Origin: a virus
Length of the DNA: 46,863 bases
IMG/VR virus record: IMGVR_UViG_3300043409_000405
Location: 1 to 46,863 of that record
Reading direction: 5' to 3' (one strand)
The translations under genes were made by a program, and so were the position numbers. This document shows, piece after piece, positions 1 through 7,970 of this stretch. The notes beneath the pieces were generated by a model. That model was not told the DNA's origin. It was given only the letters and a program-made list of their open reading frames with translations, and ran no database searches. Position 1 is the stretch's first letter, and every line of letters starts with the position of its first letter.

Positions 1-109
1 CGATGCCCCCGGACAGCAGATCAAGGACGTTCGTGCCACCTACCGTAAACCCGAATGCGTTGGCGGTAGAAATTGCTCCCGGCCCCCATTGCCAGAGCGA
101 GGCAGCGGC
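1..109. repeat. Terminal overlap, left copy (identical to 46755-46863)
   Basis: The first 109 bases match the last 109 bases of the window by reading. The fibre frame is continuous through the duplication. This shows a circular assembly or circularly permuted genome, with the repeat most simply an assembly overlap. A true 109-bp direct terminal repeat is not excluded. Confidence 0.95.
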
Positions 110-424
110 GTTGTATTTGCTGTTGAAATAACCCTTTGTTGTAAGGCTAAGTAAACTGTCAGTCCCAAGCGTAGAAAGTCCCGTCACACCCAAAGTCGTC
201 CCAACGGTAGCTGCGGCTGCCATTGCTACCAGACCTGAAGCGTTGATCGCCGCTGCGGTAAGGGTGCCCGTGAGTGCCGTAGTACCCGGTACGGTCAAGT
301 TGCCCGTATAATTAGTACCATCTCCAAACCGCACATACGTTACTGTGTCAGCGTCATTAAGCCAAGCCGCCACAATACGGTTGGCTGTTACTGTTGATCC
401 GTCTACAAATACTGTGTGTGCCAT
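1..424 (-). CDS. Tail fibre protein, N-terminal part (continues across the map junction)
   Basis: This is the 5' part of a fibre gene split by the ends of the window. ATG at 424 is preceded by AGGA on the minus strand. The frame is open to base 1 and continues in phase at 46754-46057, because bases 1-109 equal 46755-46863. The joined protein is about 373 residues. The N-terminus carries a WLND motif (AAWLNDAD, about residues 19-26), frequent near the start of podovirus fibre or baseplate-attached proteins. The rest is Gly/Thr/Ala/Val-rich with repeated VTGTL-type beta turns, as in trimeric beta-structured fibres. Attachment to the tail by the N-terminus is inferred. It lies directly after the CXXC protein and before three small coiled-coil or membrane genes. 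Base composition is more GC-rich than in neighbouring late genes, suggesting an exchanged cassette. Confidence 0.8.
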   Translation of the reverse strand, partial: MAHTVFVDGSTVTANRIVAAWLNDADTVTYVRFGDGTNYTGNLTVPGTTALTGTLTAAAINASGLVAMAAAATVGTTLGVTGLSTLGTDSLLSLTTKGYFNSKYNAAASLWQWGPGAISTANAFGFTVGGTNVLDLLSGGI

Positions 425-438
425 AGTAGAGTCCTAAG

Positions 439-771
439 TTAAGGAGTAAATGTGCCGGAAGGAACAGACTCCGGGAAAAATGCACCGGGAATAGCACAAC
501 CGGGAGAAGCGTACCCCGGAATACTAGATGTAGTTTCTGGAGTACACGCAGTAAGTATGAAGTCGTCAGTAGGCCATGGCCTTGACCAAGGTACTGTCAT
601 CTTATCTACTGAGGCTCTTACGAAGTCTTGTGGTTGTCTGGGTTCCCAGTCGTAGGCACAAACCATGAGGTTGTCCCACCTCTTAGTCAACTCTGAAGAT
701 AGAAAGGTAGTGCCGCATACGTCACACATAACTTTCCACTTACCACTGCTGTACCCTCTTGCCCTAGACAT
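439..771 (-). CDS. Small conserved phage protein with a CXXC zinc-ribbon-like motif
   Basis: The 110-residue product has a basic, aromatic N-terminus with CDVCG at about residues 16-20, then VCAYDWEPRQPQDFVR at about 37-52. This layout resembles small phage proteins in which a first CXXC is followed by a second Cys pair just before W-E-P-(R/K)-(H/Q)-P-Q-D. Here the second pair is reduced to one Cys (CAYD), so zinc binding may be weakened. The C-terminal third is Pro/Gly/Ser-rich. It lies between the 127-residue structural gene and the fibre gene in the late unit. Its role is unknown; a virion-associated or tail-assembly part is a guess from position. Confidence 0.7.
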   Translation of the reverse strand: MSRARGYSSGKWKVMCDVCGTTFLSSELTKRWDNLMVCAYDWEPRQPQDFVRASVDKMTVPWSRPWPTDDFILTACTPETTSSIPGYASPGCAIPGAFFPESVPSGTFTP

Positions 772-805
772 AATTACGTATTTCTATAAAGTTTAACAAG
801 TTCCA

Positions 806-1189
806 TTAAATTTTGACCAGCTTGAGAACAATAGAAAAAGTCACTGTGCCAGAAGAATACCCATTAGTGAGTAATTGGATTTTTCCAGTAACTCCTGCTC
901 CACTGTTATTTTGTAGTCCTCCAAACTTAGTAAATTTCATACGTCCTGCGTTAGTCAATGCCAGCATATCTACATCAGTAGAAGCATCCCACACTAGCCT
1001 AACAGCAAGGGGGGTACCTACTGAGTATTCAACAGCATCTACTCTGAATGTAGTTGGAACAGGTGTGAAAGAAGCAGGATCAACCACTGTAGTTGTAGAC
1101 ACATTACTTGTGTCTAAAATTCCAGTGATCTTCACCACAGCATTTCTTTCTCCATCCACTAGTATTTGAGTACTAAGTATATTAGCCAT
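806..1189 (-). CDS. Conserved phage structural-type protein
   Basis: The product has 127 residues. It starts MANILSTQILVDGERNAVVK, followed by alternating beta-type segments (VVKITGILDTS, TFRVDAVEYSVG, AVRLVWDA) and ends in a hydrophobic strand VTFSIVLKLVKI. I recognise the N-terminal pattern (Q-x-L-V-D-G-x-R-N-x-V-V-K-x-T-G) as common in podovirus late operons next to capsid or decoration genes. No catalytic motif is visible. ATG at 1189 has a GGAGT site on the minus strand. It lies 15 bp after the 234-residue gene and is probably co-transcribed with the head genes. A virion or head-completion role is inferred from position. Confidence 0.75.
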   Translation of the reverse strand: MANILSTQILVDGERNAVVKITGILDTSNVSTTTVVDPASFTPVPTTFRVDAVEYSVGTPLAVRLVWDASTDVDMLALTNAGRMKFTKFGGLQNNSGAGVTGKIQLLTNGYSSGTVTFSIVLKLVKI

Positions 1190-1203
1190 TGTCGACTCCT
1201 ATA

Positions 1204-1908
1204 TTAGTAAGAACGATCTTGGGAAGCCATTTCAAAGTCTACAATAAGAGCACTCGTTGTTGGAGCAGTAGCAGCAGATTTAAATCCAAATCCCATTCCC
1301 AGATTAGTGGCAGTCGGAAGGTTGGTTACTACGGTTTGTGAATAAACCTTAGCGTCATTTACAAATACATCTACTGCGTCTTTACCATTGTAGTAAAAAC
1401 CAAGACGAATAAAAGTACCATCAACCAAAGTAGCCACAGCAGATTGAGTAGTAGACGTAGACGATTTACGAACTATAAAGTCAATCGTAGAAGCACCAGC
1501 AGCTTTATTAAAATACATGCCATCCGTAGGAGTTAAGGCACTGTTAGCAGCTGTAAGTCCTAATTGGATTTGATCGTTAGCAGCCGTAGTAACTTTAAAG
1601 CCTGTGTAAAACCAAACTTGTTGAGTTGAGGCAAAGTTAAAATTAAGTGGGTTAGCAATGATTGCAGCAATGTCATTAGTAACACTAGACGCACCACCAA
1701 CAAGGGAAAGCAAACCACCAGCACCAGCAACAAGACCTATAGTAGCATGTGAAGTAGTATTAGTAACTGTCCAATCAGCTGCTACGTATTGTTGAAAGTC
1801 TTCAAAGTCTAGACCAGAAGCAGTGGGATCAGGAGAACCAAACATACCTAAAGTTTGATTAACTTTTTGAGTAGATACACCTGAAGTAAAGCGAGTTGGG
1901 GTTGTCAT
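1204..1908 (-). CDS. Putative virion protein with beta-sandwich character
   Basis: The product has 234 residues, acidic-neutral, rich in Thr, Ser, Ala and Asn, with little predicted helix. The C-terminal half contains strand-turn patterns (FIRLGFYYNGKDAVDVFVNDAKVY, about 165-190, and ALIVDFEMA near the end). These recall lectin/jelly-roll type beta sandwiches in phage decoration or adhesion proteins. The resemblance is fold-level only. It sits between a small basic protein and the 127-residue protein in the capsid part of the late unit, so capsid decoration is the simplest inference. An AGGAG site precedes the ATG at 1908. Confidence 0.7.
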   Translation of the reverse strand: MTTPTRFTSGVSTQKVNQTLGMFGSPDPTASGLDFEDFQQYVAADWTVTNTTSHATIGLVAGAGGLLSLVGGASSVTNDIAAIIANPLNFNFASTQQVWFYTGFKVTTAANDQIQLGLTAANSALTPTDGMYFNKAAGASTIDFIVRKSSTSTTQSAVATLVDGTFIRLGFYYNGKDAVDVFVNDAKVYSQTVVTNLPTATNLGMGFGFKSAATAPTTSALIVDFEMASQDRSY

Positions 1909-1978
1909 TGTAAAGCTCCTTAGTTACGTTCTATTAAAAAGAACGCTGCATTACTACAGCGTAACTTAGAATTAATTA

Positions 1979-2242
1979 TTATTTGGTACTAGATTTTTTA
2001 ACGACTGTAGGCTTAGATGGCTTTTCTTTATGGCTTTCAATGCGCTCAACCCACTCATCTCCACCAGCGCCAAACTTTGCAGTATGCCTATCAAGAGAAG
2101 CTTCACGTGCCGCTTGTGCAGATGCAGCTTCTTCTTTTTTAGAGGGGGTTTTGCCCTCAGGCATATCAAAGAACTGCCTCATGTTAGGAAGCTTTCCAAC
2201 CGGAGGCCGTTTTCCTTTTGCTGCTTGAATTTCAAAGCCCAT
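1979..2242 (-). CDS. Small charged hypothetical protein
   Basis: The product has 87 residues, Lys- and Ala-rich, starting MGFEIQAAKGKRPPVGKLPN and ending in a Lys/Ser-rich tail (KPTVVKKSSTK). The middle EEAASAQAAREA stretch should be helical. AAGGAGT lies just upstream of the ATG on the minus strand. It is immediately downstream of the capsid gene. An alternative minus frame at 1972-2169 overlaps it but is Leu/Lys-monotonous and was not preferred. No domain is recognised; a minor head protein is possible. Confidence 0.6.
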   Translation of the reverse strand: MGFEIQAAKGKRPPVGKLPNMRQFFDMPEGKTPSKKEEAASAQAAREASLDRHTAKFGAGGDEWVERIESHKEKPSKPTVVKKSSTK

Positions 2243-2308
2243 GTAAGGACTCCTTAAAGAATTAGTGGGAGGGACGTTTTAAGCCCCTCCCGGTACAACA
2301 AGTAAAGC

Positions 2309-3229
2309 TTACGGGCCGTTAACTCCCCAGACAGCGCGAGGATCAGACCAGCCAAACGAGTAACGTTCATAGCCTTTCGCTTTGGCATTCATGGTGTCAA
2401 AGTCATTGTCTTGGTCAAACATGATACCCACACGTTCGTAGTGCTTCATGCCAGTGCCACCCGGAATAATGTTACGGATAAACCAAGCGTGAGCAGCCGT
2501 GAAGTAGTGGTTGACTTTAAAGCCCCCCGGAAGGTAGTTACCTGCCTTAATGACGTTAATGTCATTGTTGGCGTTGCCGGGTTGGTACGAGCTGTGCAGA
2601 ATACGTTGCGCGTTGAAGACTTCGTTACGAGCAATGTGAAGCGTATTCGGCATGACAGAGATCAAAAGGCCACGGTCATTTGTGAAACCCATGATCGCAA
2701 TCATCGCATCTTCAAGCGAAGCTTCACTAAGGTCAGCATCGACCGCAGGACGGTTCGCAAAAGTGCCGCCAGTCGTATTCGGGTGTGCAGTGCTGCAAAG
2801 AGCAACACCATCCCCACCAAGATACGTAGCGTTAAACGCTCGGTTAAACACGTTCGCACCAATGTTTTCTTTGGTTTGCCGGAAAGACATGGCAAGGGCA
2901 GCAGCCCGATTGCGCGAAACTTTCTCATACAGATTGTCATCTTGCTCTTCTTTCGTAACGATGTAGCCCATTGCATACGCAACGTGCGTGTAACGGGTCA
3001 CAAAGCCTTGAACTTCCGAGTCATAGCTGACACCAGAAGCTTGGTTCTTAACAGGAACAAGACCAAACCCTGTCAGTTGAACGTCCTCTTCATAGTTCTG
3101 CGAAGAGCTGTCCGTATCAAACAGATCAGTATATTCAGTAACGTGTTCAGCGTAAGTCTGACCCCACCAAGCCTTAATACCGGGCCATAGTGCTTTGGGG
3201 TGTGATGCAGTAGTGATAACTCCAGCCAT
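2309..3229 (-). CDS. Major capsid protein
   Basis: The 306-residue protein forms the icosahedral shell (inferred). It starts MAGVITTASHPKALWPGIKAWW and has a long E-rich segment (YEEDVQLTGFGLVPVKNQ, about 46-63), an aromatic central part and a C-terminal region ending PRAVWGVNGP. Motifs such as FTNDRGLLISVMPNTL (about 186-201) are reminiscent of Mu gpT-type HK97-fold capsid proteins. Length and place (after scaffold and a 215-residue virion protein) fit. GGAGA precedes the ATG at 3229. No delta-domain or protease is evident, and a separate scaffold gene lies upstream. The exact subfamily is uncertain. Confidence 0.88.
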   Translation of the reverse strand: MAGVITTASHPKALWPGIKAWWGQTYAEHVTEYTDLFDTDSSSQNYEEDVQLTGFGLVPVKNQASGVSYDSEVQGFVTRYTHVAYAMGYIVTKEEQDDNLYEKVSRNRAAALAMSFRQTKENIGANVFNRAFNATYLGGDGVALCSTAHPNTTGGTFANRPAVDADLSEASLEDAMIAIMGFTNDRGLLISVMPNTLHIARNEVFNAQRILHSSYQPGNANNDINVIKAGNYLPGGFKVNHYFTAAHAWFIRNIIPGGTGMKHYERVGIMFDQDNDFDTMNAKAKGYERYSFGWSDPRAVWGVNGP

Positions 3230-3243
3230 GATTTTCTCCTAGG

Positions 3244-3891
3244 TTACGGTGCGAGGTAGGCAACAACTGTGCCTGACGCGCCGTTAGTAACACCGTACTC
3301 ATGGTAGTTCCACTTGCAGAGAACATCCACATAGGCACCAACCGCATTGTCAGGACGTTGCACAGCCCCAATAATGCGAATGGGGAGAGTGGCAGTCGTA
3401 GCAGGGGAGGTAAGAACCATAGTCGAGTATGGAGTAGACGGAGTGTGAGCAACGCTGGCTGAGACCGTGACAGCCGCATTCTTATGAAGGTCAGTAACAG
3501 CAACAGCAGTGCTATCAAACTGAACTTCAAAGACCGCGAGAGGATCATCCACAACAAACACATACCGAACAGCAGTACGGGTACCTGCAAGAATATAGGT
3601 TTGGGTAAGATCGAGGGTGGATGCAACGAGAGAAACTCCCGCCTCAACCGGACTAATGCCCACGATAATGCCCAGCGGAAGAGCAGAGGTAGTAGCAACG
3701 CCACCCCATTTCTGGACGTAAGGAACGCCGTTGGCATCAGACGATGCCGCCGACATCACGCAGTCCCCAATAGCATAGCTATTGGACGTATCCGAAGTCG
3801 GGATAGCGTACATGCGCCCCTTCTCTGAATAGTTGGAGCTGTGTAGAGCACCGACAGGGGAGAACCCTCGCGGTGTGTTAAGGTTAGCCAT
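3244..3891 (-). CDS. Virion protein upstream of capsid (head decoration or fibre type)
   Basis: The 215-residue product starts MANLNTPRGFSPVGALHSSNYSEKGRMYAIP. This N-terminal pattern (NTPxGxxPV, then a Y-x-I-P strand) is common in a phage structural family encoded next to capsid genes. Segments such as SNSYAIGDCVMSAASSDANGVPYVQ and PLGIIVGISPVEAG suggest beta structure; the C-terminal half is Thr/Val/Ala-rich. A minor capsid or decoration role is inferred from position. GGAGTT lies upstream of the ATG at 3891 on the minus strand. It is tightly linked to the capsid gene with a 14-bp gap. Confidence 0.75.
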   Translation of the reverse strand: MANLNTPRGFSPVGALHSSNYSEKGRMYAIPTSDTSNSYAIGDCVMSAASSDANGVPYVQKWGGVATTSALPLGIIVGISPVEAGVSLVASTLDLTQTYILAGTRTAVRYVFVVDDPLAVFEVQFDSTAVAVTDLHKNAAVTVSASVAHTPSTPYSTMVLTSPATTATLPIRIIGAVQRPDNAVGAYVDVLCKWNYHEYGVTNGASGTVVAYLAP

Positions 3892-3912
3892 AGTTTAAAA
3901 CTCCTAGTGTAG

Positions 3913-4428
3913 TTAAGATAGCTTGATGCCGCCTTGGGGCACATAGAAGCCGGGTTGTTCTCCGACTACATTTTTGCCACTCCGAATAGCATTATCAATC
4001 TTGTCGTTACGCGATTGCAGTTCCGCCTGATCTTCGTCATACCATTCTTGGCGGATCTTCATCAGGTATGCGTACATCGGTTGGCCTTCCTTGTTCAATC
4101 CAACCAGAAAACGAATCCTGCTATCTCCCAAGTCGCCGTTCCTAGAAACGACATTCTCGGACACTCCACTAATCTCACTAGGCTTAACGAAGTCATATCC
4201 GTTGTCCGTAGCGTCTGTAATACGAGTTCCATCATCATTCATAATGTGAAGATGGAACCCTGGAATTGTTCCCTCTACTTTCAGCTTACCTTGCGAACCG
4301 TTGAATACACCACGCTTTCGGCGGGTCATTCCATCCAGTGTAGGTGCTGACGGAGGCAGTTCAATCCTAGCAGCAACAGCTTCTAGGGCACGTTCTTTTT
4401 TCTCTTCCAATGTGTAGGCTCTTGGCAT
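3913..4428 (-). CDS. Conserved phage head-region protein of unknown function
   Basis: The chosen start is ATG at 4428 (MPRAYTLEEKKERALE), because GGGAG lies about 8 nt upstream. A longer start at 4452 would overlap the end of the scaffold gene and has no clear ribosome site. The 171-residue product has a helical charged N-terminus, a central region with NDDGTRITDATDNGYDFVKPSE, and a helical C-terminal part (MKIRQEWYDEDQAELQSRNDKIDNAIRSG). The pattern is known to me from phage head operons, but without an established function. Position between scaffold and capsid genes suggests a role in head assembly. Confidence 0.7.
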   Translation of the reverse strand: MPRAYTLEEKKERALEAVAARIELPPSAPTLDGMTRRKRGVFNGSQGKLKVEGTIPGFHLHIMNDDGTRITDATDNGYDFVKPSEISGVSENVVSRNGDLGDSRIRFLVGLNKEGQPMYAYLMKIRQEWYDEDQAELQSRNDKIDNAIRSGKNVVGEQPGFYVPQGGIKLS

Positions 4429-4439
4429 TTTATACTCCC

Positions 4440-5285
4440 TTACTCTGACCAATCATAATCAGCAACATAAGCTTCTTTTGTCATTATCTTTTGTTTCACA
4501 AATCTATCGCAAGCAGCTTTAGCTTCAGAAGGAAGATTCTGATAACTCTTTGCAGGGCCACCAGCAGATCGACCCCTACCACTACCGGACTCAGCCCCGT
4601 AGTTAGGAGTACGCTTTTCCTTCCCACTAAACTTCTGAGGGAACTCTTCCAGAAGCACTTCATCTAATTTGTCCAGAAAAGCCTTACCAGTAAGTCCCGG
4701 ATTCTCCCTACGGAGAACTTCTCCAAGAGCGTTAGTCTGGGCTGTAAGCCTAGCGTCTTTGCCAAACCACTCATTGCCACTCAACCAAGTCTGTAAAGCT
4801 GGATCTACTGCTACGGTTCCTGTGTTCCTAGTAACAACTGCCGCTTCTTTGGCACTGTCTTTTGCTGCCTTAAGATCGTCCTTAAGGCCGTCAATCATGT
4901 CGTCTACAGCAGTTACTTTGGTTCCATCACCGTCTGAGATGGCTTGACTACGAGCAGACTTGAGAGCAACAATCTGGCCTTCAAGGTCAGAAGCTTTCCG
5001 CTCATAAGACTCTTTCTGGAACTTCTTAAACTCCTCAGTTGCCTGACGAAGTTCGTTCATGCTAGCTTTGGTATGATTAAGTTCTCTTAGCAGGTTCTCA
5101 TTGTTCTTTCGCAAAATGGGCAGGATCTCCCTACCCCGCTTTACGAACGTCCCTGCATCAACCCAATCCTTTTCATCGCCCCGGAACTTGTCCTTGGGTA
5201 CCCAGCCTTGCCCTGATGCTTCTTGAACTACTGCTTCATCAGGTGCAGCACTTTCTTCTTGACTTTGGTTCTCATTCTCAGCCAT
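4440..5285 (-). CDS. Scaffolding protein
   Basis: The 281-residue protein is strongly acidic at the N-terminus (MAENENQSQEESAAPDEA). A W-V-P-K-D-K-F-R-G segment (about 28-36) is common at the start of podovirus scaffolds. A long coiled-coil-type region follows (about 60-150, rich in E, K, L and A). A Gly/Ser/Arg-rich linker (GAESGSGRGRSAGGPAK) precedes the C-terminal helical region, expected to contact capsid protein. Composition, length and position between co-chaperonin and capsid genes all fit an internal scaffold. It should assemble with capsid protein inside the prohead and be lost before packaging (family knowledge). The start has a GGAGT site. Confidence 0.82.
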   Translation of the reverse strand: MAENENQSQEESAAPDEAVVQEASGQGWVPKDKFRGDEKDWVDAGTFVKRGREILPILRKNNENLLRELNHTKASMNELRQATEEFKKFQKESYERKASDLEGQIVALKSARSQAISDGDGTKVTAVDDMIDGLKDDLKAAKDSAKEAAVVTRNTGTVAVDPALQTWLSGNEWFGKDARLTAQTNALGEVLRRENPGLTGKAFLDKLDEVLLEEFPQKFSGKEKRTPNYGAESGSGRGRSAGGPAKSYQNLPSEAKAACDRFVKQKIMTKEAYVADYDWSE

Positions 5286-5332
5286 TATTGTACTCCTATA
5301 TTCTTGTACTTGTCAACTTTGTAAGCTTGGTC

Positions 5333-5683
5333 TCAAATCCCTTTTGTTAGGTGCGGGTCTACAAGATCCACATCCTCGTCTAGGACAGCGGTTACATCCC
5401 CATCATTTACCATTCGGTAATCTGCTCCATCCCGGCCTGTGTATACCAGTCCAGCAAACTTAGCAAAGGCCACTTTGTCCCCCACCTTGCACCACGGCTT
5501 AAACCCGTCTTCGAGGTAGCACGTTGGCCCCATTGCTACTACTACTCCAGTAGTATTAGCCATCTGCTCTCGTTCCCGCAGGTTGTCCGTAGCCATGATA
5601 ATGCCGCTGGCAGTCTTCTTTGCAATCTGTCGGGGAAGGATCAAGATCCTGTGCCCACAGGGATTAATTCCACTAGTGTTCAT
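5333..5683 (-). CDS. groES: GroES-like co-chaperonin (Cpn10)
   Basis: The 116-residue product (start ATG 5683, AGAGAGG upstream) follows the Cpn10 pattern. It opens with a strand GHRILILP (cf. DRVIV in GroES), then a mobile-loop region with SGIIMAT (about 26-32, in place of GGIVLTG) that would dock onto GroEL. Next come GVVVAMGP (about 46-53), VGDKVAFAKFAG (about 67-78), and a C-terminal strand region DVTAVLDEDVD. An insert at about 33-45 lengthens the mobile-loop region. It lies between portal and scaffold genes, so it likely directs the host GroEL towards capsid folding, analogous to T4 gp31. A longer start at 5722 lies inside the preceding gene and was not used. No GroEL partner is encoded here. 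Confidence 0.82.
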   Translation of the reverse strand: MNTSGINPCGHRILILPRQIAKKTASGIIMATDNLREREQMANTTGVVVAMGPTCYLEDGFKPWCKVGDKVAFAKFAGLVYTGRDGADYRMVNDGDVTAVLDEDVDLVDPHLTKGI

Positions 5684-5897
5684 TGTGTACCCTCTCTTCG
5701 TATAAGTCGTTGTACTGCACATCCATGATTAGGGCAATGGCTTGGCACCTTCCCTTAATCATCTCTACTTGCTCAAAGTTGTCGTTAACTAACCCCTCTT
5801 TCATTCGTTCCCTTTCCAGCTCTAGTACCTTCAGAAACTTCTTTGTGATGGCACTAGCCCTCCAATCATTGAACTCTTCCTGAGTCACTGCATTCAT
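5673..5897 (-). CDS. Small helical hypothetical protein between portal and co-chaperonin
   Basis: The 74-residue product (MNAVTQEEFNDWRASAITKKFLKVLELERERMK...) is nearly all helical by composition and rich in E, K, R and L. Its 3' end overlaps the co-chaperonin start by 11 bp and contains that gene's ribosome site, which suggests translational coupling. GGAGGG lies upstream of its ATG. Small helical genes in this position after the portal are common in podoviruses, but I do not know a function. Confidence 0.7.
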   Translation of the reverse strand: MNAVTQEEFNDWRASAITKKFLKVLELERERMKEGLVNDNFEQVEMIKGRCQAIALIMDVQYNDLYEERVHNEH

Positions 5898-5908
5898 CCA
5901 ACCCTCCT

Positions 5909-7957
5909 TTACTTGGGTATTGCTTCTCCTTTGCTGGGTTCAGACTTCATAGCCTGAAACACCTTGGTCATAGTTTCAATGCTGCCTAAGACACCATCCC
6001 TACGTTCACGGGATAGGGCAATCTGGGTGTTAACTTCATTAATCTTGGTCTGCTGGCCTACAGTAGCGGTTTCAGCTTTGAGCTTCTCTGCTTCGGCTTC
6101 AAGCTTGTGTATCTTGGCTTGACCCACTTCTGCTTCCTTCATCATCTTCAACAGACCAAGCTTAAGGTTAAGTTCATTCTCAGCCTTAGCTGTCTCAGCT
6201 TTGATCTTTTCCACCTCAACCTTGGGGTTAGTAGTGGGAGGAATGGCGTTAGGGCCTTTGGGGTCTGGCAATACACGGTCAACGTCCGGCACCTTAAGGG
6301 CTTTAAGGAACTGTTTTTCCACTTCGTATCTATTGTACATTCCCGGAGCAGATGTCATGGCTTCCCTCATGGACATGGCTTGAGTAAGTCTTAGGCTATC
6401 AGAAGTAATGCTAGGATCAGCAGCAGGACGAACATCACTAGAATCCCCGTTGTAGTCGGTATTAAGGATCACCCCCTTTCCATTAGCGTCAGATACAAAA
6501 GCCTCACTTTCCAGAATATGGAGCTGGTTGAGGCGGTACATCTTACGGAACTCTTGCTTTAAGGAACGATACGTCCTCTTAAAAATGCCGTTAAAGACCT
6601 TCTTTCCTTCCTCTGCCATTGTCCTAGTTGTTTCAGCTGGAGTGTTCTGTCCGGGGCTTTGACCAACCAAGATGTCAACAGCGCCTCCGGTACGTTCCCC
6701 ATAATTGATAAGCAAGCTGAGCAGCGTAAAGAGCACTTGACTAGGCTCCCGTACTGGCAAAGGCATAATACCCTTTCGGAGGTCGTCACCCGTTGTGTCA
6801 ACGTGTTTCCATTCCAGCGGGGCAAAGGAGTAGTTGCCACCACGTACTTTAATACCCCTAGACAGGAAACCACCAGCAGTATTAGACATAGTCCCAGCGT
6901 CCACAAGCTGGTTGATAAGAGTATTAATAGACTCGTTAAGAGGGCCAAGAAGAACCCCAAAGCCCAAGTCATAGAAACCCCCATCAGGGCTAGGGATGAA
7001 CGGATACTTAGTAAAGCACTGTTCCGCCTTGATGCTGAGAATCTTGTCATCTTCATTCCTTTTAATGCTGGATTCAAAATACCTTGATACGATACGGGCA
7101 ACCTTTTTTGTATCCCGTCGAACGTAGATGATGTACGGTTCTTCATAACCATCCCCATCAAAGTCAAAGGTACGGTGTTGTTCTAGGATTTCGTAGGGGG
7201 TACTATGGTCTAGGGCTTCTGGAGGAGTCATGCCCTGAGCTTTAGATTGGGCTGCTTGTAGGGTTTTGTTGTCTCCGAGGTTAGACACAGCAGGACGCTC
7301 TTCACCAACATCTTTCCATAGCCCACGGACTACTCGCTCGTAGATGTCGTTCTTGGAGTAGTACAGAATGTGGGTAACACGGGGGGAGGTATCAAGGCTC
7401 TTAGTCCAGTAGTTGACTACTAGATCCTTAGCTAAGATGTTTTCACTGACGTTCATACCCCGGATAGGGTCAAACATTGTTTTCTTAAAAGCACAGCCAA
7501 TGATAGGCTGGGTAATAAGGGCTTTGTCCATCTCGCTTTCCCAGTCCTCATCCTCTTCAAGAATCTGGTAGGACATGTGAGCCTCAATGCGTTCTGCCCT
7601 CTTAGACTTTTCCCCATCAATGTCTTCACCAATGACTCGGCATTTGACGGGAGTGTCTCCACTAATCAGGGTTGGGTAAGCTCTAGCGTGGTATTGCAAC
7701 GCAGCAATAGTAACAAGGGGGAACTTGATATTGCTGGCCCCAACCCACGGGAAGTTTTTAGCTTCGGATACTTGGAGAGCTAACTTCATGCTGGACTCCA
7801 TACGCTTTTCCCAAGTGCTACGGCTCTGGAGATCTACTTCAAACTCTTCAGCCACTTTACGCCCTATTTCTCCTAGCTGCATTTCATCTAAGAGATCAGC
7901 GATGTTGGCCTCATAAACGAGGTCTGTAGTTTTAAGTTTGTACTTAGATTCGTGCAT
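5909..7957 (-). CDS. Portal protein (head-tail connector)
   Basis: The 682-residue protein forms the DNA entry ring at one capsid vertex (family role). It has the motif KNFPWVGASNIKFPL (about 67-81), characteristic of podovirus portals of this size class. A region with TPYEILEQHRTFDFDGDGYEEPYIIYV (about 250-275) and a stretch FGVLLGPLNESINTLINQLVDAGTMS (about 330-355) lie in the central stem and clip part. A long coiled-coil C-terminal barrel region (about 595-665, KVEVEKIKAETAKAENEL) follows. Length resembles P22-like portals with barrels. It is immediately downstream of the large terminase, as usual. Confidence 0.9.
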   Translation of the reverse strand: MHESKYKLKTTDLVYEANIADLLDEMQLGEIGRKVAEEFEVDLQSRSTWEKRMESSMKLALQVSEAKNFPWVGASNIKFPLVTIAALQYHARAYPTLISGDTPVKCRVIGEDIDGEKSKRAERIEAHMSYQILEEDEDWESEMDKALITQPIIGCAFKKTMFDPIRGMNVSENILAKDLVVNYWTKSLDTSPRVTHILYYSKNDIYERVVRGLWKDVGEERPAVSNLGDNKTLQAAQSKAQGMTPPEALDHSTPYEILEQHRTFDFDGDGYEEPYIIYVRRDTKKVARIVSRYFESSIKRNEDDKILSIKAEQCFTKYPFIPSPDGGFYDLGFGVLLGPLNESINTLINQLVDAGTMSNTAGGFLSRGIKVRGGNYSFAPLEWKHVDTTGDDLRKGIMPLPVREPSQVLFTLLSLLINYGERTGGAVDILVGQSPGQNTPAETTRTMAEEGKKVFNGIFKRTYRSLKQEFRKMYRLNQLHILESEAFVSDANGKGVILNTDYNGDSSDVRPAADPSITSDSLRLTQAMSMREAMTSAPGMYNRYEVEKQFLKALKVPDVDRVLPDPKGPNAIPPTTNPKVEVEKIKAETAKAENELNLKLGLLKMMKEAEVGQAKIHKLEAEAEKLKAETATVGQQTKINEVNTQIALSRERRDGVLGSIETMTKVFQAMKSEPSKGEAIPK

Positions 7958-7970
7958 GTCTCAGTAGCTC

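Noticed and set aside
1-109. True 109-bp direct terminal repeat
   Set aside because: Possible but not favoured; a fixed overlap at both ends is the usual trace of assembling a circular or permuted genome.
2411-3190. 259-codon plus-strand frame
   Set aside because: Antisense shadow of the major capsid gene.
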